From contig NZ_CP087719.1 of assembly GCF_020991085.1 (NCBI RefSeq), positions 434,001 to 498,000 on the forward strand: a DNA stretch of 64,000 nt, read 5' to 3'. The notes below the pieces were generated by a model. That model did no database searches, was not told the origin of the DNA, and worked only from the letters and a program-made list of their open reading frames with translations. Positions 9,201-16,501 of this stretch are shown one piece after another (position 1 is the stretch's first letter; each line of letters opens with the position of its first letter). The translations under genes and the position numbers were made by a program. The DNA is from Roseomonas sp. OT10. Its GTDB lineage: Bacteria > Pseudomonadota > Alphaproteobacteria > Acetobacterales > Acetobacteraceae.

Positions 9201-9980
9201 GTACACGCCCCGCCCGCCCGCGGCCTGGCCGATGGCATGGATCGCCGTCTCGTAGTCGCGGTGGTAGCGCGCGGCGTCCTCCGCCGTCGTCGCCGCCTCG
9301 CCCAGCATGTCGTAGGAATAGCGGAAGCCCTTCGCCTCCATCAGGCGGCTGCGCGCCAGGGCCTCGGCGATCGTCTGGCCGGTCACGAACTGCTCGCCCA
9401 TCATCCGCATGGCGAGATCCACGCCACGGCGGATCACCGGCTCGCCGCCCCGCGCGATCAGCCGCGTCAGTGCGCCGGACAGGCCGGACTCGCTGGCGCT
9501 GGAGGCCAGCCGGCCGGTGACGACCAGCCCCCAGGTCGCCGCGTTGACGAAGATCGACGGCGAATGGCCGAGATGCGCGCGCCAGTCGCCGTTGCCGATC
9601 TTGTCGCGGATCAGCGCGTCGCGCGTGGCGGTGTCGGGGATGCGCAGCAGCGCCTCGGCCAGGCACATCAGCGCCACGCCCTCCTGCGAGGAGAGCGAGA
9701 ACTCCTGCACCAACCCCTCGACCATGCCGCGCGCACCCTTGTCGCGCAGCGCCCCGACCAGGCGACGCGCGAGGGCCTCGGCGCGGGCGGCCAGCGCGGG
9801 CGGCAGGGTGGCGTCGGGCAGCAGCCGGGCGACGCATTCGGCCTCCGGCGCGCGATAGGCGGCGGTGACGGCGGCGCGCAGGGGGGTGGCCTCCGGCGCT
9901 CCCTCCAGGAAGCGGGAGAAGGGGGCGGTGGCAGGAGGTGGGGCGGGCGGCATGGCGGGATGGACCGGGGGCGGTGACAT
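6300..9980 (-). CDS. putA: Bifunctional proline dehydrogenase / delta-1-pyrroline-5-carboxylate dehydrogenase
   Basis: Oxidises proline to glutamate in two steps, feeding electrons to quinone through FAD and then to NAD+. The first part holds the PRODH barrel (motifs RLVKGAYWDSEIKRAQ and RIYAPVGTHETLLAYL). The second part is an aldehyde dehydrogenase with VAETGGQNAMIVDSS and the catalytic Cys in SAGQRCSALR. About 200 further residues form the C-terminal ALDH-like tail typical of long PutA, ending STNTAAAGGNANLMMLG. There is no N-terminal ribbon-helix-helix domain, so it is not a self-repressor. At 1,226 residues the length is usual. I prefer the ATG at 9980: the alternative at 10028 would include AT-rich codons and a palindrome that look like promoter. 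It is divergent from an Lrp-type gene. Confidence 0.95.
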   Translation of the reverse strand: MSPPPVHPAMPPAPPPATAPFSRFLEGAPEATPLRAAVTAAYRAPEAECVARLLPDATLPPALAARAEALARRLVGALRDKGARGMVEGLVQEFSLSSQEGVALMCLAEALLRIPDTATRDALIRDKIGNGDWRAHLGHSPSIFVNAATWGLVVTGRLASSASESGLSGALTRLIARGGEPVIRRGVDLAMRMMGEQFVTGQTIAEALARSRLMEAKGFRYSYDMLGEAATTAEDAARYHRDYETAIHAIGQAAGGRGVYEGPGISVKLSALHPRYLRAQRGRVMAELLPRLAALAALAKRYDIGLNIDAEEADRLELSLDLLEALCHDPALAGWDGLGFVVQAYQKRAPFVLDVLIDLARRSGHRLMVRLVKGAYWDSEIKRAQMDGLEDFPVFTRKAHTDVSYLACARKLLAAREHVFPQFATHNAQTLASLHALAGEEFRPGDWEFQCLHGMGEPLYEEVVGPERLDRPCRIYAPVGTHETLLAYLVRRLLENGANSSFVHRIQDSAIAVDELVTPPAEVVAREAEPGTPHPRIARPRDLFGAERRNSAGFDPSDEDRLAALADALRDSAARDWRAAPRLATATPDGAARAVLNPADHGDRVGEVTEAGPAQIDRALADALAAAPGWAATPAAGRAACLRRAADMLEAERAPLLGLLIREAGKSLANAVAEVREAVDFLRYYAARAERELEGQPHRPLGPVTCISPWNFPLAIFAGQVTAALAAGNPVLAKPAEETPLIAAQAVAILHAAGIPPAVLQLLPGDGRVGAALVADPRTRGVMFTGSTAVAKRIAAELARRLNPDGAPVPLVAETGGQNAMIVDSSALAEQVVGDVLLSAFDSAGQRCSALRVLCLQEDVADRILAMLRGALAELSVGNPDRLATDIGPVISAEARDGLLAHVARMREAGHSLHQAALPAECARGTFVPPTIIEIGAVADLTQEVFGPVLHVLRFRRDRLEAVIEAVNATGYGLTFGVHSRLDETIERATARARAGNIYVNRNMIGAVVGVQPFGGHGLSGTGPKAGGPLTLRRLLAEAPAASPLPAGRAPEAARLWAAWLARRGEVEAAARAEAMIAATPLGIALDLPGPVGEHNRYGREPRGTVLCLAGDAAERFDLVSAALATGNRAGLEAGVPGELPGDLPDGLAGWIVPAASGAAQAVLVSGDDAAVLAAAAAATRRTEAVIPLHRYRRGGPAPLELLVQERSVSTNTAAAGGNANLMMLG

Positions 9981-10003
9981 CGCAGGGATAGCATCGGGCA
10001 CGG

Positions 10004-10016
10004 CGAATATTGTTCG
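10004..10016. promoter_or_regulatory. Candidate Lrp/PutR operator between putA and its regulator
   Basis: CGAA-TATTG-TTCG is a short inverted repeat inside the only AT-rich patch (about 10001-10030) of the putA/regulator divergent region. Its position, 24 bp upstream of the preferred putA start, suits an operator for the Lrp-family protein encoded 67 bp away. It is a single site and short, so support is modest. Confidence 0.35.
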
Positions 10017-10082
10017 GATTTTCTGCATCCGGGCGGAATCCAGCGGGAGACATGGCTTTGTCCTGCTGCGAAAGTTCGGCGC

Positions 10083-10535
10083 ATGGACCAGATCGACCGA
10101 CGCCTGCTGCGGCTGCTGCAGCAGGATGGGCGCATGCCCAACGTGGAGTTGGCGCGGCGGGCCAGCCTGAGCCCGCCGGCGACGCACGAGCGCATCCGGC
10201 GCCTGCGGGAGGAGGGGGTGATCGAGGGCTACACCGTGCGCCTCGACCCCGCGAAGCTGGACCGCGCCCTGCTGATCTTCGTCGAGATCACGCTGGACCA
10301 CACCAGCGCCGGCATCTTCGACCAGTTCGCCGCAGCGGTGCGGCGCACGCCGGAGATCATGGAATGCCACATGGTGGCGGGCGGCTTCGACTACCTCGTC
10401 AAGGTGCGGGTGCGCGACATGGCGGCCTTCCGCACCTTCCTCGGCACCACCCTTCTGGGCCTGCCGGGCATCCGGCAGACCCACACCTACACGGTCATGG
10501 AGGAGGTGAAGAACACCGCCGACATCATCGTCTGA
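10083..10535 (+). CDS. putR: Lrp/AsnC-family regulator, likely proline-responsive activator of putA
   Basis: A 150-residue Lrp/AsnC protein: N-terminal winged helix (MDQIDRRLLRLLQQDGRMPN, then LSPPATHERIRRLREEGVIEGY) followed by the RAM ligand-binding domain (VAGGFDYLVKVRVRDMAAF). It is divergently transcribed from putA, an arrangement known for PutR in Rhodobacter and Agrobacterium, where PutR activates putA in response to proline. That role is inferred from synteny. The ATG at 10083 gives the canonical N-terminus; no strong ribosome-binding site precedes it. Confidence 0.9.
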   Translation: MDQIDRRLLRLLQQDGRMPNVELARRASLSPPATHERIRRLREEGVIEGYTVRLDPAKLDRALLIFVEITLDHTSAGIFDQFAAAVRRTPEIMECHMVAGGFDYLVKVRVRDMAAFRTFLGTTLLGLPGIRQTHTYTVMEEVKNTADIIV

Positions 10536-10579
10536 CCCCGCGCGACCGCCACGGCGTGGCCCTGCCCCGCAGGCCGGCC

Positions 10580-11005
10580 TTATACCGACAGTGGGATGGA
10601 GTTGACCCGTCATGCTGTCGTGTTCGGGCGGCGGACCGGGAGGGGACGCCGTCCCCTCCCAGACCCTCCCCTGCCGGGGCCACAAGCGGGCCCCGGTCCC
10701 CGCTGGGAGTCTGGCTCTACGCGGTGGGCGTCAGCCTGCGGGCTCAACCCTGACGGAACGCGGACAGATGGGACTCCGAAGAAGCAATTAGGGGCGTCCG
10801 CGAGCGCGGACCCTGTACCCGCCGAGGAGCATGGCTCCTCGGCGCCTCGACCCCGTGTCCGGCTGTCCCGCGGCAGCGCTGATCGGGTCCAGGGCCCGCA
10901 GGGTCCTGGCGGAGTGGGGGTACGGGGGCGAGGCAGCGCCTTGCCCCCGGGCCACGGGCGCACCCCGCGCCGGCATGGATCAGGGCATCCCGCCGTCCGT
11001 ATCAG
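10580..11005 (+). repeat. Copy A of the ~420-bp structured intergenic element
   Basis: This fills the gap between the convergent putR and ech genes. In order it contains a hairpin GGGAGGGGACG/CGTCCCCTCCC, a GGGGCC/GGCCCC hairpin, a perfect palindrome around GAGGAGCATGGCTCCTC, a CCAGGGCCCGCAGGGTCCTGG hairpin, and a GGGGGCGAGGC/GCCTTGCCCCC hairpin. The ends are imperfect inverted repeats; the right end read inward is CTGATACGGACGGCGGG and its TGA is the stop codon of ech. Copies B, C, D, F and G share the same order of blocks. No convincing coding frame lies inside. Confidence 0.85.
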
Positions 11006-11844
11006 CCCTCGCGGCGATATGCCCCCAGCCCGGGCTTGTAGCTCTTCTCGTCCAGGAACTGGCGGATGCCCTGTTCGCGGCCGCGCTCGGGGTCCTGGAA
11101 GCGGCCCTGCTCCTGCTTCGCCATCAGGTAGTCGTCGGCCAGGTCCCAGTCCATGCCGCCGATGTTCTTGAAGGCGATCTTGGCCTGCTTCAGCACCGTG
11201 GGGTTCTTGGCCGCCAGATCCAGCGCCAGCGCCCGGGTATGGGCCCGCAGCTCCGCGCGGGGCACCGCCTCGTTCACCAGGCCCATGCGCGCGGCCTTGC
11301 TGCCGTCGAAGGTCTTGCCGGTCATGATGTAGTAGAGCGCGTCGCGGCTGTTCATCACCGTCTGCACCGCCTTGGTGACGTTGCCGGCGGGGATGATGCC
11401 CCAGTTGATCTCGCTCAGCCCGAAGGTCGCCTCCTCCGCCGCGATGGCCAGGTCGCAGGCGACCAGCGGGGTGAAGGCGCCGCCGAAGCACCAGCCGTTC
11501 ACCATGGCGATGGTCGGCTTCGGATAGAGCCGCAGCTTGCGCCACTGCCAGGTGCCGGCCGCGCGGTAGGTGCGATAGCGGACGGAGGTCGGCTTGCCGT
11601 CCGTCTCGCGGAAGTACTCCTTCAGGTCCATGCCGGCGGAGAAGGAATCGCCCGCGCCGGTGATGACCACCACCTTGCACGCCTCGTCATCCTCCAGCGT
11701 CTCCAGCACCTCCAGCATCATGCTGTTCAGGGCCGGGCTCATGGCATTGCGCTTGTGCGGCCGGTTGAGCGTGACCCAGGCGATGCCTTCGTCCCGTTCC
11801 ACGAGGACGGGCGGCTCCTCCGGTTGGGTCTGTGCCAGGGACAT
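11002..11844 (-). CDS. ech: p-Hydroxycinnamoyl-CoA (feruloyl-CoA) hydratase/lyase
   Basis: Crotonase-fold enzyme that hydrates feruloyl- or coumaroyl-CoA and cleaves it to vanillin or 4-hydroxybenzaldehyde plus acetyl-CoA. The 280-residue product follows Pseudomonas Ech/HCHL closely from memory: NRPHKRNAMSP, SAGMDLKEYFRE (with the family Tyr), KPTIAMVNGWCFGGAFTPLV, ATFGLSEINWGIIPAGN (catalytic Glu) and REQGIRQFLDEKSYKPGL near the end. These features set it apart from ordinary enoyl-CoA hydratases. The stop codon lies in the terminal repeat of element A. It is divergent from a MarR gene with a palindromic operator between them. The feruloyl-CoA synthetase and vanillin dehydrogenase usually found nearby are not in the window. 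Confidence 0.9.
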   Translation of the reverse strand: MSLAQTQPEEPPVLVERDEGIAWVTLNRPHKRNAMSPALNSMMLEVLETLEDDEACKVVVITGAGDSFSAGMDLKEYFRETDGKPTSVRYRTYRAAGTWQWRKLRLYPKPTIAMVNGWCFGGAFTPLVACDLAIAAEEATFGLSEINWGIIPAGNVTKAVQTVMNSRDALYYIMTGKTFDGSKAARMGLVNEAVPRAELRAHTRALALDLAAKNPTVLKQAKIAFKNIGGMDWDLADDYLMAKQEQGRFQDPERGREQGIRQFLDEKSYKPGLGAYRREG

Positions 11845-11867
11845 CGGAACCTCCTCGATGCTTGATT

Positions 11868-11882
11868 ATCAGGTAGCCTTAT
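11868..11882. promoter_or_regulatory. Palindromic operator ATCAGG-TAG-CCTTAT (site 1)
   Basis: The half-sites ATCAGG and CCTTAT, an inverted repeat matching at five of six positions, lie 24 bp upstream of ech and about 100 bp upstream of marR. The same half-sites recur exactly at 14890-14904 and slightly changed at 14841-14857, upstream of the acyl-CoA dehydrogenase/CoA-transferase operon and the Bug receptor. The best candidate ligand is the MarR protein encoded next door. Confidence 0.6.
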
Positions 11883-11984
11883 ATCGTGCCGGCGCGGGAT
11901 GGGCGAGGGGCTTATTGCGGCCGCGCGGCGGCGCCGCTAGACCCGGCGCGTCCCCGGAACGGCGGGACGGCCCCGGCGGAACCC

Positions 11985-12422
11985 ATGTCGCGCACGACCC
12001 GGACCCTCTACCTGCTGCGCCAGGCGCAGCTTGCGAGCCATGCCTGCCTGGAGCGGGCGCTCGGCGAGCTGGGCCTGACGCCGACGCAGTACACCGTGCT
12101 GAGCCTGTCGGACCGGCCCGCGCCCGGCCTCTCCTCCGCCGAGCTGGCACGGCGCGCCGGGGTGACGGCGCAGGCGATGGGCGAGGTCATCACCGCGCTG
12201 GAGCAGAAGCGCCTGATCGAGCGCCGCGAGGCGCCGGAGAACCGGCGCATCCTGCGCATCGCCCTGACCCGCGGCGGGCGCAGCCTGCTGGCGCGCTGCG
12301 ACGCGGCGGTGACGGAGGCGGAGACGCGCTTCCTGTCCGTGCTGGCGAAGCCGGAGCTGGAGGCGTTGCGCGCGGCGCTGATCCGCCTGCGCGCCGCGCG
12401 GGAGGCCGGGCCGGCCGGCTGA
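11985..12422 (+). CDS. MarR-family regulator of the hydroxycinnamate genes
   Basis: A 145-residue winged-helix MarR protein. It shows the recognition helix region LARRAGVTAQAMGEVITALE and the wing RREAPENRRILRIALTRGGR. Homologues (FerC, HcaR, CouR types) repress hydroxycinnamate catabolic genes and release DNA when bound by the aryl-CoA thioester; that ligand class is inferred from the divergent ech gene. I chose the ATG at 11985, where the family fold begins; the upstream ATG at 11886 would add a 33-residue disordered leader and would sit on the operator side. It converges on the acyl-CoA dehydrogenase gene with only 7 bp between stops. Confidence 0.88.
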   Translation: MSRTTRTLYLLRQAQLASHACLERALGELGLTPTQYTVLSLSDRPAPGLSSAELARRAGVTAQAMGEVITALEQKRLIERREAPENRRILRIALTRGGRSLLARCDAAVTEAETRFLSVLAKPELEALRAALIRLRAAREAGPAG

Positions 12423-12429
12423 CGCACCG

Positions 12430-13578
12430 TCAGCGCGGGCGGATGCCCATCAGCCCGGCCAGCAGGTCGCGCTGCATCTGGGAGGAGCCGGCGGCGACCG
12501 TCGCGCTGCGCGCATCGCGATAGTGGCGCTGCATGTCGAACTCCATGTTGAAGCCGTAGCCGCCCATCACCTGCATGCCGAGATTGGCGACCCGGGCATA
12601 GGCTTCCGAGGAGGCCAGCTTGGCCATGGTGATCTCCCGCAGCGCGTCGCGGCCTTCCGCCACCATCCAGGCCGCGCGCCAGGTCAGCAGCCGCGCCGCC
12701 TCGATCTCCGTCTGCATGTTCGCGAGCTCATGGGCCAGCGCCTGGAAGGTGCCGATCGGGCGGCCGAACTGGACCCGCTCCTTCGCATAGGACAGGGCGA
12801 GGTCGAAGCAGGCCTGCGCTGCGCCGCAATTCCCGGCCGCCGAGACCGCGCGCTCGATCTGCAGGCCGGAGAGCAGGCAGTCCCAGCCCTGGTGCAGCCC
12901 GCCGACCAGCCGGTCCTGCGGGACGCGCACGGAATCGAGGAAGACCTCGTAGGTGCCGGTGGAGCGGCGGCCCAGCATGTCCAGCTTGCGCAGCCGCACG
13001 CCGGGCGCGTCGTGGTCCACCAGGAACAGCGACAGGCCCTTGCGGTGGTCGCCGGGCTGGGTACGGACATAGAGGTTCAGCACGCCGCCCGGCGCCGCGG
13101 CCCCGGTGGTCCAGAGCTTCTGCCCCTCGATCACCCAGGCGTCGCCCTCCTGTCGCGCCGTCGTCCGCATCGCGCCGACATCGGAGCCCGCATCGGGCTC
13201 CGAGATGCCGATAGCGAAGCGCGTCTCGCCGGAGATGACGCGCGGCAGCCAGCGCGCCTTCTGCTCGGGCGAGCCCTTGCGGGCGACGTTCAGCCCGCAG
13301 AAGACGCTGCCGGCATAGGCCATGAAGAGGTCGGCGCTGGCGCGGGAGATCTCCTCCGCCACGATGGTCAGGTCCACCGCGCTGCCGCCCAGCCCTCCTT
13401 CCGACTCGGCGAAGGGCAGGGCCAGCAGCCCGGCCTCCGCCCAGCGGTGGTAGAGCGCGTCCGGGTACTCGCGCTCCCGGTCCAGCCGGCGCACCTCCTC
13501 GGGCGGGGCGTGACGTTCCATCAGGCGCCGCACGCTGTCGCGCAGCAGGACCTGCTCCTCGGTGAAGCCGAACTCCAC
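12430..13578 (-). CDS. Acyl-CoA dehydrogenase (second gene of the CoA-transferase operon)
   Basis: FAD-dependent acyl-CoA dehydrogenase of 382 residues. Motifs visible: FAIGISEPDAGSDVGAMRTTA (FAD/substrate region), WVIEGQKLWTTGA, AKERVQFGRPIGTFQ, and MQVMGGYGFNMEFDMQRHYRD near the C-terminus. It starts with GTG at 13578, only 2 bp after the stop of the CoA-transferase gene, giving VEFGFTEEQVLLRDSVRR, the usual N-terminus. The operon has two palindromic sites upstream that match the one at ech, so it is probably co-regulated. A role in aromatic or phenylpropanoid side-chain degradation is inference; the substrate is unknown. Confidence 0.9.
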   Translation of the reverse strand: MEFGFTEEQVLLRDSVRRLMERHAPPEEVRRLDREREYPDALYHRWAEAGLLALPFAESEGGLGGSAVDLTIVAEEISRASADLFMAYAGSVFCGLNVARKGSPEQKARWLPRVISGETRFAIGISEPDAGSDVGAMRTTARQEGDAWVIEGQKLWTTGAAAPGGVLNLYVRTQPGDHRKGLSLFLVDHDAPGVRLRKLDMLGRRSTGTYEVFLDSVRVPQDRLVGGLHQGWDCLLSGLQIERAVSAAGNCGAAQACFDLALSYAKERVQFGRPIGTFQALAHELANMQTEIEAARLLTWRAAWMVAEGRDALREITMAKLASSEAYARVANLGMQVMGGYGFNMEFDMQRHYRDARSATVAAGSSQMQRDLLAGLMGIRPR

Positions 13579-13580
13579 GG

Positions 13581-14810
13581 TCAGATCACCTTCTGCTCGC
13601 GCAGCGCCGCGATGTCCTCCGGCGCGATGCCGAAGGAGGCGAGCAGCGCGTCGGTGTGCTCGCCCAGCTCCGGCGGCAGCAGCGGGTCCTGCTCGCGCTG
13701 CCCGTCGAGGCGGATGGCGCGGTGCATCATCGTCAGCCGGCCGCGGCGCGGATGCTCGACCTCGTGGAACAGGCCGAGATGCCGCACCTCCGGGTCTTCC
13801 ATGACCTCGGGGATGCCGTGCACCGGGGCGGCGGGCACGTCGTGGCCGATGAGGATGTCGAGCCACTCCGCGCGGGGCCGCGCCGCGAAGACGGGGCGCA
13901 GCGTCTCCACCAGCGCGGAGAAGTGGCGGATGCGGCCGTTGCGGTCGGCGAAGCGCGGGTCCTGTCCGATCTCCGGCCGCTCCACCGCGGCGAGCAGCGC
14001 GTGCCAGAACTTCTCGGTGGAGGAGAGGTGGATGCCGATCACCGCGCCGTCCGCGCAGCGGAAGGCGAAGGACAGGGAGAAGGCGGCGCGCGTCTCGCTG
14101 TCCATCGCCAGGCCCGACTGGGTCAGGGCGGTGAAGCTGTCGGGCATGTGGTAGATGCTGGAATCCAGCATCGTCACCTCCACCCGCGCCCCTTCCCCGG
14201 TCCGCTCGCGCTGCAGCAGCGCGCCGAGGATGCCGGCGGCGGCCTGCATGCCGGTGATCTGGTCCGTCAGGGTCGGGCCGCGCAGGCGTGGATTGTCCGG
14301 GTCGAGCAGCGTGCCGAGCATGCCGGAGACGGACTGGCCCACGGCGTCGTAGGCCGGGCGGTCGCGGTACGGCCCGTCGGCCGAGAAGCCGGTGATGGAG
14401 CAGTAGACCAGCCGCGGATTCTCCTGCCGCAGCGTGTCGTAGTCGAAGCCCAGCCGGCGCAGCACGCCGGGGCGGTAGTTCTCCAGCACGACGTCGGCCT
14501 GCCGCGCCAGGGTGCGCAGCAGCGCCTGGCCGCGCGGGTCGGACAGGTCCAGCGTCAGGCTGCGCTTGTTGCGGTTGAAGGCGGTGAAGTTGTGCGTGTA
14601 GCCGGCGAAGCGCCCGTCCTGGCCGGCGCTGCCGAAGCGGCGGAAGGGGTCGCCCTCGCCGGGGCGCTCGATCTTGATCACCTCGGCCCCGAGATCGGCC
14701 AGGGCCAGCCCCGCATAGGGTGCCGCGATGAACTGCCCCAGCTCCAGCACGCGGATGCCGTGCAGCGGATCGGCCTTGCGGGGCGCGTCCTGCGGCCTCG
14801 GATCGGTCAT
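13581..14810 (-). CDS. Class III (CaiB/BaiF) CoA-transferase
   Basis: Transfers CoA between carboxylic acids by the family III mechanism. The 409-residue product opens LHGIRVLELGQFIAAPYAG and LGAEVIKIERPGEGDPFR, and has NRNKRSLTLDLSDPRGQALL and VVLENYRPGVLRRLG. The expected catalytic Asp is in LTDQITGMQAAAGI. It is the first gene of a two-gene operon with the acyl-CoA dehydrogenase. Together they could activate and oxidise an acid imported through the divergent Bug receptor. The substrate is not identifiable from sequence. Confidence 0.9.
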   Translation of the reverse strand: MTDPRPQDAPRKADPLHGIRVLELGQFIAAPYAGLALADLGAEVIKIERPGEGDPFRRFGSAGQDGRFAGYTHNFTAFNRNKRSLTLDLSDPRGQALLRTLARQADVVLENYRPGVLRRLGFDYDTLRQENPRLVYCSITGFSADGPYRDRPAYDAVGQSVSGMLGTLLDPDNPRLRGPTLTDQITGMQAAAGILGALLQRERTGEGARVEVTMLDSSIYHMPDSFTALTQSGLAMDSETRAAFSLSFAFRCADGAVIGIHLSSTEKFWHALLAAVERPEIGQDPRFADRNGRIRHFSALVETLRPVFAARPRAEWLDILIGHDVPAAPVHGIPEVMEDPEVRHLGLFHEVEHPRRGRLTMMHRAIRLDGQREQDPLLPPELGEHTDALLASFGIAPEDIAALREQKVI

Positions 14811-14840
14811 CCCGGCGTTCCTCCTGGTTCGCCGCTGGAT

Positions 14841-14857
14841 ATCAGGCAGCCTGTCAT
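14841..14857. promoter_or_regulatory. Palindromic operator, degenerate copy (site 2)
   Basis: ATCAGG-CAG-CCTGTCAT lies 31 bp upstream of the CoA-transferase start. The left half-site is identical to sites 1 and 3; the right half is CCTGTCAT instead of CCTTAT. With the preceding AT it forms an imperfect 8-bp inverted repeat. It is a likely operator for the minus-strand operon. Confidence 0.5.
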
Positions 14858-14887
14858 CCGGTCAACGCGAGACGACGCTTGAAGGAT

Positions 14888-14905
14888 ATATCAGGGACCC
14901 TTATC
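14888..14905. promoter_or_regulatory. Palindromic operator ATCAGG-GAC-CCTTAT (site 3)
   Basis: Its half-sites are identical to those of site 1 at ech. It lies between the CoA-transferase gene (minus) and the Bug receptor gene (plus), about 90 bp upstream of the receptor start. Sites 2 and 3 are about 48 bp apart centre to centre. The shared half-sites suggest one regulator controls ech, marR, the dehydrogenase operon and the receptor. Confidence 0.6.
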
Positions 14906-14993
14906 ATTTCTCCGCGCCGCCGGCATCGGCAGCGAGAAGCGACGGGTCGCCCATCGATGGCGACCCGCGAAGGGACAGGGACATGTTCAAGGC

Positions 14994-15995
14994 ATGGCGA
15001 TGACGACCTATCCCCTGTCGCGCCGGCGCGTGCTCGGCGTCGCGGCGCTCGCCGCCCTGGCCCGGCCGGCGCTGGTGCAGCCGGCCCTGGCGCAATCCTG
15101 GCCCAGCCGGCCGATCCGCTACATCGTCACCTTCCCGCCCGGCGGCAGCGGCGATGCGCTGGCGCGCGTGCTGGCGCCGGTCGTGGGCGAGCGGCTGGGC
15201 CAGCCGATCGTCGTGGAGAACCGCCCCGGCGCCGGCGGCAACATCGGCATGGATGCCGTCGCCAAGGCGGCGCCGGACGGCTACACGCTGGGGCAGGGGC
15301 CGGCCGGCGCGCTGACCGTCAACCCCAGCCTCTACCCCGCCCTGCCCTTCGACCCGCTGCGCGACTTCGCCCCGGTCACCATGCTGGGCGGCACGCCCTT
15401 CCTGCTCGCGGTGCGGGCCCGCTCCGAGCTGCATGGCCTGGGCGATCTGCTCACCGCGGCGCGCGCGCGGCCGGACCGGCTGACCGTGGCGCATGGCGGC
15501 GTGGGCAGCGCCATGCACCTGACCGCCGAGCTGCTGAACCAGGCCGGGCAGATCCGCCTGATCACCGTGCCCTATCGCGGCGTGGGCCCCTCCCTCACCG
15601 CGCTGCTCTCCGGCGACACCGACCTGGCGGTGCTCGACCCGCCCGCGGCCCTGCCGCTGATTGCCGACGGGCAGATCCGCGCCCTCGCGGTCAGCTCGCC
15701 ACAGCGCATGCCCCAGCTTCCGGACGTGCCCACCGTGGCCGAAGCCGGGCTGGGCGGCTTCGAATCCCTGGGCTGGCTCGGCCTGGTCGCGCCCGCCGCC
15801 ACGCCCGCGCCGATCCTGGCGCGGCTGCACGAGGTCTTCACCGGCGCGCTGCGCGACCCGGCCGTGCTGGAGCGCCTGAACACCATCGGCGTCACGGCAC
15901 AACCCACCACCTCCGCGGAGTTCGCGGCCATCATCCGCAGCGAGACGGAGAAGTGGGGCAAGGTCGTGCGCGCCGCCGGCATCCGGGTGGAGTGA
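14994..15995 (+). CDS. Tripartite tricarboxylate transporter (Bug/TctC-type) substrate-binding receptor
   Basis: Periplasmic receptor of 333 residues with an N-terminal Tat-like signal, SRRRVLGVAALAALA, cleaved near ALAQS. The mature start WPSRPIRYIVTFPPGGSGD and the motif VVENRPGAGGNIGMDAVAKA are typical. A second in-frame ATG at 15000 is possible. It is divergent from the CoA-transferase operon and shares a candidate operator with ech, so it may capture a phenylpropanoid-related acid; this is inference. No permease genes are near. Its TGA stop (15993-15995) is the first three bases of repeat element B. Confidence 0.9.
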   Translation: MAMTTYPLSRRRVLGVAALAALARPALVQPALAQSWPSRPIRYIVTFPPGGSGDALARVLAPVVGERLGQPIVVENRPGAGGNIGMDAVAKAAPDGYTLGQGPAGALTVNPSLYPALPFDPLRDFAPVTMLGGTPFLLAVRARSELHGLGDLLTAARARPDRLTVAHGGVGSAMHLTAELLNQAGQIRLITVPYRGVGPSLTALLSGDTDLAVLDPPAALPLIADGQIRALAVSSPQRMPQLPDVPTVAEAGLGGFESLGWLGLVAPAATPAPILARLHEVFTGALRDPAVLERLNTIGVTAQPTTSAEFAAIIRSETEKWGKVVRAAGIRVE

Positions 15996-16411
15996 TCCGC
16001 ACGGCGTGATGCATTGACGTCTGGTAGTTGGCACCCGTTCCCCGGGGGCAAGGCTCTGCCTCGCCCCCGTACCCCCACTCCGCCAGGACCCTGCGGGCCC
16101 TGGACTCGGTGGGCGCTGCCGCGGGACAGCCTGACACGGGGTCGAGGCGCCGAGGAGCTTGGCTCCTCGGCGGGTACGGCCGCAGCACTCGGGGACACCT
16201 TCTGAAGCTTTATCCAGAGTCCTGCCTGTCCGCGCTCCGTCAGGGTTCAGCCCGGAGGCTGACGCCCACCCGAAGTACCAGACTCCCAGCGGGGTCCGGG
16301 GCCCGCTTGTGGCCCCGGCAGGGGAGGGTCTGGGAGGGGACGGCGTCCCCTCCCGGTCCCACGCCCGAACATCACGGCACCACGGGCCACGTCATCCCGC
16401 CACCCGTGTGA
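15993..16411 (-). repeat. Copy B of the ~420-bp structured intergenic element (reverse orientation)
   Basis: It has the same blocks as copy A in reverse order: the GCCTCGCCCCC hairpin, CCAGGACCCTGCGGGCCCTGG, the palindrome around GAGGAGCTTGGCTCCTC, the CCGGGGCCCGC hairpin and GGGAGGGGACG. It begins GTGATCCGCACGGCGTG, where the TGA is the receptor's stop codon, and ends near TCATCCCGCCACCCGTGTGA. It sits between convergent genes. 16412-16501 shows nothing further. Confidence 0.85.
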
Positions 16412-16501
16412 GCGCCAGGCTGGCCGGCCAGGCCACGACGCGGCCTCCGTGCGCGGCCGCCCATCCCTGACCCTCCGGCGGGCGTCACGCGCGGGCGGGG
16501 A

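Noticed and set aside
10580-11005. CRISPR array or tRNA/rRNA-like structured RNA as an explanation for the hairpin blocks
   Set aside because: There are no regularly spaced identical direct repeats with unique spacers and no cloverleaf or rRNA sequence; the pattern is one ordered set of different palindromes per copy.
16014-16205. Short ORFs inside the 420-bp elements with recurring peptides such as GPCGPWT and RGRGAEE
   Set aside because: The same peptides appear in several frames and copies because the DNA is repeated; frames lack ribosome-binding sites and are dominated by hairpin sequence.
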